Source: Ascaphus truei (lineage: Eukaryota; Chordata; Amphibia; Anura; Ascaphidae). From it: a stretch of 64,000 nucleotides of DNA. Position 1 is the stretch's first letter. Every line of letters starts with the position of its first letter. The position numbers and the translations under genes were made by a program. The notes under the pieces were generated by a model, which was not told the origin of the DNA, made no database searches, and saw only the letters and a list, made by a program, of their open reading frames with translations. The DNA lies in contig CM071574.1 of NCBI GenBank assembly GCA_036426205.1, positions 8,418,864-8,482,863 of the forward strand. Direction: 5' to 3'. Shown here in pieces: positions 56,601-63,940 of this stretch.

Positions 56601-58575
56601 CACAAAGGGACGTCAATAATGTAATGTTGGGGATCGATGGGTACTGGAATCACTAGCTGCTTCTATGCCGAGGTTACGCTGCACATTTTAAAAGTTGTTC
56701 TGTGTTTGCATAATTAAGGCTGACAAATCCTCCTGTTCCACTTTATACAGCCACTTGTTTAACAGACTGCATACGCTTAGATTAGTGTGCTGACGTATGT
56801 CTCAGGGCACTGGGCAAATGGCCACTTAAATATGGCTTCCATGGACATAGCTATGGTTATGAAACCTATTTATTGAGAATGTCGGGGGAGGGGATGCATA
56901 TTTTGCTGTTGTAAAGGACTAAGGCAAGTACTGAGAGAGGCGTCTTTTTAGGGCTAACCAGAAAGGCTTCAGTATGTTAGTGCATCAGAAAGAAATCCGA
57001 TTTTCGAAATGGGAGCTATTCACACACACAGGAGGAACTATGTAGTTTTTGTGCCCGGGGCTAGTTTCACCAACTGCGCCCCCCTCCCCCCTTTATTTGT
57101 GAATATTTTGTGTGTTCTCTCTCCGCCCCATTCTCCCTGCTGCCCCGCTTGCCCCCCTAATTCTGCTTCTGACACAGAATATAAAATTTAAAAAAATGAC
57201 ACTATGTCCGATCTTTAACCAGGCAAAGCCAAAGGACACTCTGGATCTGTCCCAGTTCTTAAATGATGATTTAGCAGCAGTTGTTCAGAGGCACCCGAAA
57301 AGATTCATAGGGCTTGGAACATTACCTATGCAGTCTCCAGAGCTGGCAGTGCAGGAGATGCATCGATGTGTGAAGGAGCTGGGCTTCCCAGGGGTACAGA
57401 TAGGATCCCACATCAACCAATGGGACCTGAATTCACCTGAACTTTACCCGGTCTATGCAGTAAGTTTAGTCTTTGTTAGATCTGCTTACCTGCAGATGCC
57501 AGAGGGATAAGCAACACATTGCAGAGCAATATAATAACACGCAGAAATAACATGCAGCGCAATATAATAACACGCAGAAATAACATGCAGCGCAATATAA
57601 TAACACGCAGAAATAACATGCAGCGCAATATAATAACACGCAGAAATAACATGCAGAGCAATATAAAAAAAGCAGAATAACACGCAGAGCAATATAATAA
57701 CACGCAGCGCTATATAATAACATGCAGAGCAATATAACATACATCGCAATATAATAACACGCAGAAATAACATGCAGCGCAATATAATAACACACAGAAA
57801 TAACACGCAGAGCAATATAATAACACGCAGCGCTATATAATAACATGCAGAGCAAATAAACTACATCGCAAATATAACAGAGAATAACATGCAGCGCAAT
57901 ATAATAACACCAGAAATAACACGCAGAGCAATATAATAACACGCAGAAATAACACGCAGAGCAATATAATAACACGCAGAGCTATATAATAACATGCAGA
58001 GCAATATAACATACATCGCAATATAATAACATGCAGAAATCACACGCAGAGCAATATAACACGCAGAAATAACATGCAACACTATAATAACATGCAGAGC
58101 TATATAACACGCAGAAATAACACGCAGTGCAATATAATAACACGCAGCGCAATATAATAACATGCAGAGCAATATAACATGCAGAAATAACATGCAGCGC
58201 AATATAATAACATGCAGAAATAACACGCAGAGCAATATAATAACATGCAGAAATAACACGCAGAGCAATATAATAACATGCAGAGCAATATAACATGCAG
58301 ATATAACATGCAGAGCAATATATTAACATGCAGATATAATATCATGCAGAGCAATGTAATAACAACCAATGGCTGTTGACAATCTGGCAGCTTCTGTATT
58401 TAGCATATTTTCCAATGAACGAATGAAACATGTAGACGATGTTTTCTGTAAACCAAATCTATGTGTACAACCTCATTTCAGGCTGCTGAAGAATTAAACT
58501 GTTCCATCTTTGTGCATCCCTGGGACATGCCAATGGATGGGAGAATGTCCAAATATTGGCTTCCCTGGCTGGTAG
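38921..58575 (+). CDS. ACMSD: ACMSD, 2-amino-3-carboxymuconate-6-semialdehyde decarboxylase, exons 1-6 (3' part outside window)
   Basis: The enzyme decarboxylates ACMS in the cytosol, steering tryptophan breakdown away from quinolinate and NAD+. Six exons give about 193 residues of the roughly 336 in vertebrate ACMSD. Seen: zinc ligands His6 and His8 (exon 1), Lys41 and Arg47 (exon 3), His174 and Trp191 (exon 6), all at the family's usual numbers if exon 2 is counted as 15 codons. Downstream residues such as His228 and Asp291 would lie right of the window. Introns are 6.2, 8.0, 1.0, 2.9 and 1.0 kb, all GT-AG, phases 0-0-1-0-0, and are packed with repeats. Oddity: exon 2 is 44 nt, so the frame breaks there. 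Given the other intact exons this is more likely an assembly error than a pseudogene. Confidence 0.93.
38978..39439. other. Start of ACMSD intron 1, no feature recognised
   Basis: AT-rich intronic sequence. A frame continues from exon 1 to 39238 but loses similarity at the donor site. Confidence 0.5.
39440..39782 (+). repeat. Interspersed repeat T, copy 4
   Basis: GTAGCGCCATTAATGTACAT start, then the same block order as 14276-14700 through GGGCATTCCAGAAGTG. Preceded by a short (GTAT)n run at 39411-39432. Confidence 0.6.
40257..40312. repeat. (GAGAGGA)n microsatellite
   Basis: About eight 7-bp units; purine-only on the + strand. Confidence 0.9.
40536..41467 (+). mobile_element. Non-autonomous Helitron
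   Basis: The right end shows a hairpin CCCGGGCAACGCCGGG (stem CCCGG/CCGGG), a short AT-rich spacer and CTAG at 41464-41467, followed by host T (41468): the Helitron 3' signature (hairpin, about 10 bp, CTRR, T). The proposed left end is A|TCTTACTATATATTTCTGAA at 40535/40536, fitting the 5' TC rule. No terminal inverted repeats or target duplication, as expected. The interior is GC- and G-rich, with CA repeats. No Rep/helicase coding, so it would depend on another copy. Lies in ACMSD intron 1. The 3' end is firmer than the 5' end. Confidence 0.7.
41040..41425. repeat. G-run-rich tract inside the Helitron
   Basis: At least ten runs of seven or more G on the + strand, some over 15. Potential G-quadruplex region; also prone to base-count errors. 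Confidence 0.8.
41584..41617 (+). ncRNA. Weak hammerhead-like motif H10
   Basis: CUGAGAA core-like word, helix II GCUC/GAGC and AGAAAU. No helix I or cleavage triplet is convincing. Listed as a decayed relative only. Confidence 0.2.
41619..41669. repeat. (TA)n microsatellite
   Basis: TA dinucleotides with one short interruption. Confidence 0.9.
42230..42420. repeat. Interspersed repeat V, short copy
   Basis: ATAAGGATACATTGTAGCTG followed by CTGAGTTACACTGACTGAAG, shared with 43015-43075. Confidence 0.5.
42491..42715. mobile_element. MITE-like repeat, AGGYAGTCCTC family, complete copy
   Basis: Left end AGGTAGTCTTCGCTATCC, right end GGATAACCGAGGACTGCCT: imperfect inverted repeats of about 19 bp. 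Interior ATCCGACGC/TATCCAACGC words are shared with 8195-8378. Confidence 0.65.
42760..43190. repeat. Interspersed repeat V, longer copy
   Basis: ATCAGTTCTGTAGTATTACA through GATACATTGTAGCTGCTGAA; parts recur at 42230-42420 and 52510-52990. Confidence 0.5.
43422..43614. repeat. Foldback repeat P, copy 9
   Basis: GGCGGCCAACTCCAGTCTTC left; GGACTGGAGTTGGCCGCTCC right. Confidence 0.85.
43635..43832. repeat. Foldback repeat P, copy 10
   Basis: Only 20 bp after copy 9; CCACCAACAGGTCAGGTTTT left and ACCTGACCTGTTGGAGGAGC right. Confidence 0.85.
43833..44749. other. No feature recognised (ACMSD intron 1)
   Basis: Contains a poly-G run near 44350 and three short TAACCTTTAACC words near 44590-44630. 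Otherwise nothing supported. Confidence 0.4.
44750..45055. mobile_element. CpG-rich repeat Q, second copy of the GCGCAAACT sub-family
   Basis: CAGGGGTGTGCAATCTTTCC start, CATCATATGACGTCGCC centre, CAGAGGCCTTCGCCGCTCCC and a TTTTCGCACCCGACTTAAAG end. Lies about 115 bp upstream of ACMSD exon 2. Confidence 0.5.
45170..45213 (+). CDS. ACMSD: ACMSD coding exon 2 (one base short)
   Basis: Acceptor CCCCAACAG|AAATATGG, donor CGGCAG|GTTTGT. In the frame set by exon 3 it reads [12 protein letters not shown], matching vertebrate GYGGWVQLQHHSK. The start reads AAATATGGC in the frame set by exon 1, but the two halves are one base apart at CTAGGGGGG (45178-45186), giving a TAG stop in the exon 1 frame. 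The length is 44 nt where 45 is needed. The missing base sits beside a six-G run, so an assembly or base-call deletion is the simplest explanation. Confidence 0.8.
45420..46040. repeat. Degenerate CCCTAA-like, strand-asymmetric C/A-rich tract
   Basis: About 620 bp dominated by words such as ACCCCTA, CCCTAAAACCC and TAACCCC on the + strand with few Gs. It is irregular, so not an array with a fixed unit. It resembles a decayed interstitial telomere-like block or the inside of a MITE. In ACMSD intron 2. Confidence 0.5.
46041..47439. other. No feature recognised (ACMSD intron 2)
   Basis: No coding similarity or repeat structure seen before the 36-bp array starts. Confidence 0.4.
47440..51375. 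repeat. 36-bp tandem array, about 100 units, in ACMSD intron 2
   Basis: Regular units (49430-49730, 50580-50700, 51280-51370) read TTGCCCCCTGCTAGGAGTGT then TGCATGTAAATGTGTG. The left part (47440-47760) uses a variant with TATATTGCACCCTGCAAGGA. Indels are very frequent between 47700 and 49400. The period is a multiple of three, so long Cys/Val/Leu-rich (+) and Thr/Cys/Asn-rich (-) frames appear; none is a gene. It ends about 1.8 kb before exon 3. Confidence 0.95.
51376..52509. other. No feature recognised (ACMSD intron 2)
   Basis: AT-rich, apparently single-copy intron sequence. Confidence 0.4.
52510..52990. repeat. Interspersed repeat V, third copy
   Basis: ATCAGTTGTGTAGTATTAGA at left; GCGGCCATTTTGATAGCC and ATCTGCAGCTTAGG at right, parallel to 42760-43190. 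Confidence 0.5.
53190..53286 (+). CDS. ACMSD: ACMSD coding exon 3
   Basis: Acceptor TTTCCTTAG|GGGGAGG, donor TCAG|GTACAT; 97 nt, phase 0 in and phase 1 out. Encodes [15 protein letters not shown] then [17 protein letters not shown]. Lys41 and Arg47 of the active site are present. Closely matches vertebrate GEAKLLKDGKVFRVV. Confidence 0.93.
53505..53700 (-). mobile_element. LINE (CR1/L2-like) 3' end, reverse orientation
   Basis: Reverse complement matches the 3' UTR at 10060-10205 plus 10407-10495 without the 201-bp MITE. Ends in an A/T-rich (AATAAATAAA-like) tail. ACMSD intron 3. Confidence 0.65.
53934..54180. repeat. Foldback repeat P, copy 11, just upstream of ACMSD exon 4
   Basis: Two left-arm and two right-arm units around TCAGTCGAAGACTGA. 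The right terminus is replaced by AGAGTGGAGGAGCCCC. It ends about 90 bp before the exon 4 acceptor, so the hairpin would lie close to the branch-point region. Confidence 0.85.
54272..54321 (+). CDS. ACMSD: ACMSD coding exon 4
   Basis: Acceptor TCAATGCAG|GAGTGACG, donor TACTGG|GTAAGT. With the G carried from exon 3 it encodes [17 protein letters not shown], identical to the human sequence as known from the family. 50 nt, phase 1 in and phase 0 out. Confidence 0.95.
54413..54803. mobile_element. MITE-like repeat, GGGTTG(C/T)C..GG ends
   Basis: Left TGGGGTTGTCTGGTGTCCAG; right GCCTGGCAATCCTAG. A fragment of the same family, TAGGGTTGCCAGGTGGCATC, is at 55614-55660. Interior GACTGTCCTGTATTTGGACA. 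The transposase family is uncertain (hAT-like ends possible). Confidence 0.4.
55490..55612 (-). repeat. Fragment of the ribozyme-bearing repeat, no hammerhead
   Basis: CCACTGGAGCCAGGGATTCT and GTAATGACATGCAAATG match 22390-22430. Confidence 0.5.
55700..55820. repeat. 25-bp near-perfect inverted repeat
   Basis: GTTATTTATAAATGATCTGA (25-bp arm 55700-55724) and its reverse complement 55796-55820 differ at one base, with about 70 bp between. MITE-like hairpin in ACMSD intron 4. Confidence 0.7.
55893..56020. repeat. Polypyrimidine (CCTC/CCCC) tract
   Basis: About 125 bp almost free of G on the + strand, with repeated CTCATCCTCTCACC words. Confidence 0.8.
56080..56250 (+). repeat. Fragment of the ribozyme-bearing repeat, no hammerhead
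   Basis: CTCAGACGGGTCTGCAGCCC, GTAGGGTTTTTGTCAC and ACCATAACTTTTC blocks match 7190-7310 in reverse. Confidence 0.45.
56251..57222. other. No feature recognised (ACMSD intron 4)
   Basis: AT-rich intron; ends with ATCTTTAACCAG, the acceptor of exon 5. Confidence 0.45.
57223..57459 (+). CDS. ACMSD: ACMSD coding exon 5
   Basis: Acceptor TTTAACCAG|GCAAAGCC, donor TATGCA|GTAAGT; 237 nt, phase 0 in and out, 79 residues. Contains [20 protein letters not shown] and [20 protein letters not shown], the strongly conserved strand-helix block of ACMSD, ending LYPVYA. No stops. Confidence 0.96.
57513..58352. repeat. 33-bp tandem array, about 25 units, in ACMSD intron 5
   Basis: Unit: ATATAATAACACGCAGAAAT then AACATGCAGCGCA, with deletions of part units. 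It starts only about 55 bp after the exon 5 donor and fills most of the intron. The minus strand has repeated [15 protein letters not shown] frames up to 169 codons; artefacts of the period. Confidence 0.95.
58482..58575 (+). CDS. ACMSD: ACMSD coding exon 6
   Basis: Acceptor CTCATTTCAG|GCTGCTG, donor GGTAG|GTTAGT; 94 nt, phase 0 in and phase 1 out. Encodes [20 protein letters not shown] then [11 protein letters not shown]. His174 (FVHPWD) and Trp191 are present. The next exon (expected to start around MPAETT) is not found up to 64000. Confidence 0.95.
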
Positions 58576-59960
58576 GTTAGTATATTATACTTTTATCATC
58601 TATTGGTGCCCTTCTTCATGTCATAGTTAGGCCGGTAGCCTAACAAATAGATTGAATAGGAAAAGGCCACCTTGAGAAAGCGTCAGTGTGACGCGAAACG
58701 TACGTCGGTGGGCGGTCCTTTGTGACGTCAGCACGCGCATTGGTGCGGCGACATCTGTTTGTAGAGCGCGGAGTAATAGCCGCTGCTTCATCTTCGAGCT
58801 CCACCCGGCAGTTGATTACATAGCGGTGTTTATGAATACACCATGCCGGGCGGAGACTAAACAGATGCCGCCACTCGGGAGCAGGAACTAAACGCTCCGA
58901 GACAGCAGCCCCCCCACAGCCCCCTTGAATTGTAGAGGGTACGCTAAGCGGCTGAGGGGCACCATCAAGATTACACCTAGTCACCTATAACCAGCAGACA
59001 GGGCGCATTTGCCCTAGATGATAAGTGATTACTGTGACAAATTTATCTATGTTAATACAGCCAGCCCATTCACAACTTTCACATGGACTGATCCAACAGG
59101 GCGGCCAGTATATATAGTAATCACCCACCTATACCACATATAGAGGTCTGCAGATATAGAGTGATTTTTATCCTATAGGCAGCTGAAGTTTACCCTTTAT
59201 AATTGGCCTCATTATTCCAGAGATATCAGCTAGCCTATCTATGAACACACTTGCTACCTTCACAGGGGACATGAGCAGCTATTTATCTCACTATTTATTC
59301 ATCAAGTAAATTCTGTCGAGCTCATTTGAGGCTATATCTTTATTGTAATAATTACTGACTAGGGGGAAACTATATAAGTACTACTATATACCAATAGTTT
59401 CCACTATTTAGCCTCACCACCCCTAGCTACGTAGTAGCCTTCCTTTCCCTTTTTGATATTTGACTTCACCCAGCGTTGTATTGAAGGAAATTTATTAACC
59501 TCTTGTTGGCTTCTCTGACAAACCGATTCCAAACGGGCCACATCATGTATTAAATTACATTGATCTAGAAAGAAAAGTACCAAATATATTACACTATCTA
59601 TATACTGTCAGAGAACAACATATTAATCAGATGTGGTTGAAAGCAGTGTGATTTACACTCTATTTATGTGACACACTTCAGACCCTTTCATCTAGAATAT
59701 ACACACCACACTGAGGCACCCTACCCTACACATAATATACTGCAATAATTAAAATCCTCTCTCTTGTCTTGTTTTGATTTTATTGTATAAGGTGCCAGTC
59801 ACACTATATTCCTTCAAACACTACCTTCATTAGTCTATGACTCAGACTCAGAGACAAACAGTTTAATACGTGTTTTAATTGTGTTGAGTGTTTATGTATT
59901 TCACTTATTTTACCCACAGACACTAATAAAGGTTACCTATATACTTTTTTAACTACTTGT
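58576..59960 (+). repeat. Probable ribozyme-bearing interspersed element (ACMSD intron 6)
   Basis: Order: hammerhead H11 (58667-58711), CpG-rich block (58720-58900), AT-rich remainder with an AATAAA word at about 59926. The CpG-rich block after a hammerhead resembles the 3' regions of PLE-1 and PLE-2. No ORF. Boundaries not established. Confidence 0.4.
58667..58711 (+). ncRNA. Hammerhead ribozyme-like motif H11 with three good helices
   Basis: Helix I CCACC/GGUGG (58667-58671, 58707-58711), helix II GCGUC/GACGC (58680-58684, 58690-58694), helix III ACG/CGU (58698-58700, 58703-58705), GAAA intact and a GUC cleavage triplet ending at 58706. The core reads UUGAGAA instead of CUGANGA (two changes), the same as in H9, so a variant sub-family is likely. 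Activity is uncertain. Confidence 0.55.
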
Positions 59961-60780
59961 ATCAATTATGTTATGAGTGCTTGTTCCAAAGGGGTACTCT
60001 TACTTGTCTAGGCAAGTCTCTCTGTACAATTAGGAAAATATTAATTTCAATGTAGAAAAAAAATGCAGAACATTAATAAAATAATTCAATTGTATTTTTG
60101 TTAATTAAAAAAAAATTAAGCTCTTTCATAATTATCTTTTAGTTTGCAAAAGGTTTGACTGCCTCATTTTTCATCAAGGGTTCAATTATTTTAAGCCTTA
60201 AAGAAAAACATAATAGATGTTTGAAAAGCACTTTTTTTTTTCATTGGAATTCATTCCTTCCTTTTCAGTTCAACTCCAAATACAAAAAAGGTAAAGTAAG
60301 TACATTTCTCAGGAACCGGAGATTCACTAAAAAGAGCGCTTTTCTGTTCTGGAATACCCTTTATTCAGATTTATAACAAGAAAAGGAGGGAGTTGTTGCT
60401 TTAAGATGGGGAATTGATTATAAAATTGGGGGAATTGATTATAAAATTGGGGGAGCTAAAACAGTAGTTTTTTATTTTTTTTAACGTTTGTCGGAGAGGT
60501 GCACCTCGCTGCCGGAGGGGCCTGCATCTATGCAATATGATCTGTGCCTTTCCGACACTAAAGTAGTTAAATAAAATATATACAGTAATAGTGGGTTTTA
60601 AAAATGGAATGACCTCTATCTCTTTGGAATTTGCGTGCTACAACTGATCTTTGTGTGTTAAAGTGCATAGTTTTTCTATAATAAACAGGGACCTGGAGCC
60701 CTCTGAAATATTAATTTGACATCTTATTTGGATATCCCAGGTGGTGGAAGTGTATAGATATGATTGCAATTGAGTAAAGG
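59961..60780. other. No feature recognised
   Basis: AT-rich. A 73-codon frame at 60155-60376 shows no family similarity. Short duplication of TAAAATTGGGGGA near 60420-60450. Confidence 0.4.
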
Positions 60781-61048
60781 GTTAATATTAACTCGTTGGA
60801 GGCACCTTTGCAGAGGAGAAAGGTGAGTTGGCTAGAGTAGCCGTGTGTATTGACCCTGGTAGCATATCTAAGTCACGTGCTCACTTGTGTTCTGTTTGAG
60901 ACAGTGGTATATTGGGACAGATTTAGGGGGGATGTTAACTCATTTGAGGAACCTTTGCGAAGGTGACGAGTGTGGCAGCTTGCGAGTTGTGTATTAACCC
61001 TTGTCCTGTAGAGGAGATATTGTCCATTTGAGGGACCGCTGCGGAGGT
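60781..61048. repeat. Diverged tandem units (about 90-145 bp), the third split by an insertion
   Basis: Blocks TTAACTC.TT.GAGG.ACCTTTGC and GTGTATTAACCCTTGTCCTG recur at 60790, 60935 and 61030 plus 62085. The last unit is interrupted by the element at 61062-62062. Confidence 0.5.
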
Positions 61049-61061
61049 GAAAAGTGGGAGC

Positions 61062-62062
61062 AAAGAAGAAACAATAAAGTGCGCTACTAAATATTACTCT
61101 ATGTACAGTGAAAATCAATAAACAATACACCACTGTGATAAATAATAACAATTTCAACAACCTCTAATTGGGTGAAGAGGGCACCTGCGGCTGCTAGTAT
61201 TAGAGTGGCTCAGCACCCCCATAGAATAGTGGGAAACAAGAAAAAACAGCACACAACGCATATGGTGAAGTAAGTTCAATAAAAGTGTTGTATTAGGTAA
61301 GGTAATATATCTGCGTACATCAGAATAAAACAAACAGGCATTACATGTACTGTGACGTGTTGCCGGATGCTGAAGGCAGCAGGATCAGTCTCTCACTCGG
61401 CACCCTCAGATGGTGATCAGCTGGAACCTCAGAGTGGGTTCTCTGCAGGTAGGCAGCTGCTCCCAGAGTGTCACTATAGAACTTCCGTCTGGTGTCTTGC
61501 TTGAAAGGTAAGCAGCTTCGGTGTGGAGGAGGTGATAGTCCACAATCACACTTGCAGACAGCTGCTCTGCGTGATCGACGGCAAGGCGCCAGGCAATGAC
61601 GGCCGTCAGCTGGATTCAACGCTGCTCGTATTAGTGAACAGGACCCACTGTAACTCGAGTGATTGATCTAAATGCCTAGAGGTACCCTTTCTAGGTAGGG
61701 GATCAACCGTGTGTGTTTAATCCTACGCGTTTCATAGCACAGGGCTACTTCTTCAGGGATTAATTTTTAATAAGCCAATAGAGTATTTACACCCCATGGT
61801 CGCATCTGATTTGGCTACGTTGGATATCACGCATCTCCAATCACATCTTTCATCGGCACCTGAATGAATAATTAAACTAAATGTATCTCTGTGGGATGGC
61901 TGCATGAAACTTCCCACCTAACCATTCAAATGGAGAAGTTAACACATTACTAGTACCTAAGACACAATATTCCTGTGTAACACGTCACAGTACATGTAAT
62001 GCCTGTTTGTTTTATCCTGATGTACGCAGATATATTACCTTACCTAATACAACACTTTTATT
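61062..62062 (-). mobile_element. Non-autonomous hammerhead element with inverted arms and target duplication
   Basis: Flanked by GAAAAGTGGGAGC at 61049-61061 and 62063-62075, a 12-13 bp target duplication. Arms 61277-61361 and 61979-62063 are 85-bp inverted repeats with one mismatch; the right arm touches the target duplication, while the left arm is followed by a 215-bp tail. In between lies hammerhead H12. No protein-coding capacity. Removing the insert restores a tandem unit of the host repeat. The layout (tail, arm, interior, arm) copies that of PLE-2, so mobilisation by a Penelope-type enzyme is inferred. Confidence 0.75.
61717..61763 (-). ncRNA. Hammerhead ribozyme motif H12, all helices intact
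   Basis: Minus strand: helix I UUAAUCC/GGAUUAA (7 bp, perfect), core CUGAAGA (consensus), one extra A, helix II GUAGC/GCUAU (one G-U) with a CCUGU loop, GAAA, minimal helix III (AC/GU, GC loop), GUA cleavage triplet. With H3 the most convincing ribozyme in the window. Confidence 0.7.
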
Positions 62063-62075
62063 GAAAAGTGGGAGC

Positions 62076-63109
62076 GCATGCGAGCGTGAGTATTAACCCT
62101 TGTCCTGTCTGCAGGTCCCGTGCTCGCAGGGTTGCCGTACGTGACATGCTGCTTTATTGTTCTTACAACATCCAACATCCATCTAAACGGTGTTGTAATA
62201 GCTCACAAATCTGGGAAGTGGAGACTTTTTCTTCTATAAATGCCTCTGACACTGCACCAACTACAGAAAATGTTCCAAATTCTCTAATAGGCATTTGTAG
62301 TCACTGTTATTCTGGATTCAAGGAGAGCCTGTTACTTCTGCTGAAAAGCCATTCCAAGCTCCATGCTGTAAGAGAACATCTTTAGGTTTGGATGGGTCAC
62401 TGGACCTTGAGATATAACGCCTGTACTAATGAAAGGAGCTATGGATAATCTATTGACATCTTTCTTACCTCTGAAAACTATGTTCTCTTTGCCCAGGCAG
62501 GATTTATTAGAATAACTTCTACTCACCCTAACTGGATCTTCTTAAGAATCCTCTGAATTTTTGGAAAGGGTGAAAAAAATGTAAATTAGTGTAAAATCCA
62601 AGGAGATTGCGAGTGTTTCCACAAAGGCTGCTTTTAGGTCTTTGGTTCAAGCGCTGAAAGTCGTAACTATTCAATTTAATCTGGACACCAACAAGTCCAA
62701 AGAGTGCCCCTTTTTATCCACTGCATAAAAGATCTTTGGCTTGAGAGACCATTCCCATAGACTAAGAATGTTCATGCTCATAGCAGTACATTTGTCCTTC
62801 TCTAAAATATGTACTGCCAATATTGAGGCTTTCTGTCCCACCCATTGTAATATTCACTTTCGGCCGAAGAGAGAAACAATAAATCATGGAAAAATAAGCT
62901 CCATAAACATAGGGTATGCACCATTGCTGGTAGGACACAACAACTGAGGGAATAGGAGAGAATGAGGCAGCTAATACAGCCATATTCAGTCAGCTGACGT
63001 GTCCTACCTCTGGCTTGGAGTAGCCCAATGCACTGTCATGGAGACCCTTTATTCTTATTCTAGCTTTTTACCTAAATGTGCAGCGATTTAACTGCCACAA
63101 CAAAGGTAC
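62076..63109. other. No gene assigned; a 105-codon frame of unknown nature
   Basis: A frame from 62068 to 62385 contains a few Cys/His residues (YCSYNI, ICSHCYSG) but its N-terminus is inside repeat sequence and no family is recognised. Elsewhere no signal. Confidence 0.3.
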
Positions 63110-63735
63110 TGTGAGGAATCCACTCCTGGCTTTTCTCGTAGCCTTGCAGGGTGCTGTTGTAGTTGTTCTTACTAATTCCCTCTTTGCTATCAACAGCAGC
63201 TGTGCGGGCTATCACTGCAACCTAGCCTTGTACTCTGTCATTGGAGCAGTGTCCTCACACCCTCCTCCTGGGATTGGCCCGCTGGCCTTTAAATACTACA
63301 TTCACACAATGCTTCTCTGCCGAGCATAAACCTTCTTGGAAGTTACTGTGTTCAGCCACAAGCCCTTGCTTGTTTTCCTCGTTACTAATCCTGTGGAAGT
63401 ATTCCAGCATTAGTTCCTGCTTTCCCTGCAACCTGCTGCTTCTATCCTTAGCAGAGGTTGCTGTTTGGACCCTGTGGCCTGCTGCTCTTTCTCCCTTCGC
63501 AGAGGCCATATTGAACTCTCGCGCTGAAGCACCCCGGAGACCTGCTGTGTGCTATCTCCCTGGAGCCGCAACCTGCTGCTTCTACCCTTGGCAGAGGTTG
63601 CCGTTGGGACCCCGTGGCCTGCTGCTCTTTCTCCCTTCGCAGAGGCCATCTTGAACTCTTGCGCTGAAGCAGTGGTTTACCGGTGCTGCCTGGCGGTGTC
63701 CCCACTCCGGTCTGCCTTCCCTCTTTTAGACCGGC
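63110..63735 (+). repeat. Candidate LTR/leader of a retrotransposon
   Basis: Begins TGTGAGGAATCCACTCCTGG, has a TATA-like CTTTAAATACT at about 63288, and an internal direct repeat: 63428-63531 and 63568-63671 (period 140, about 90% alike, GCAACCTGCTGCTTCTA..). LTR identity is inferred from the TG start, the TATA-like box and the downstream small ORF. Confidence 0.4.
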
Positions 63736-63739
63736 ACCC

Positions 63740-63940
63740 ATGGGACGTGGACGCCACTCGCGCAAACCCCGTTCCCGACCTGCAGCGATTACGCTGAATC
63801 AGGAGGACCTACTTGATTTCCTGTTACCGATTCCCTGCTTGGACTACGACTACCCGGATATCACCTATCCCGACTCTGGGTCGTCCAACGATTACGCTGT
63901 TCTCTCCAATCCTGAACCTGGTCTGTTTGACGATGAATGA
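63740..63940 (+). CDS. Small ORF, basic N-terminus and acidic C-terminus, function unknown
   Basis: 66 codons, MGRGRHSRKPRSRPAA at the start (strongly basic), a hydrophobic/acidic middle (EDLLDFLLP) and an acidic Asp/Pro/Tyr-rich end (DYDYPDITYPDSG). It follows the candidate LTR. It could be the first ORF of a retroelement or a chance frame. No family is recognised. Confidence 0.25.
   Translation: MGRGRHSRKPRSRPAAITLNQEDLLDFLLPIPCLDYDYPDITYPDSGSSNDYAVLSNPEPGLFDDE

Noticed and set aside
57466..58369. [13 protein letters not shown] hydrophobic repeat protein on the minus strand
   Set aside because: It is the 33-bp array in ACMSD intron 5, antisense to the gene.
60155..60376. 73-codon frame as a further ACMSD exon
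   Set aside because: No similarity to the expected next ACMSD segment (MPAETT...); AT-rich chance frame.
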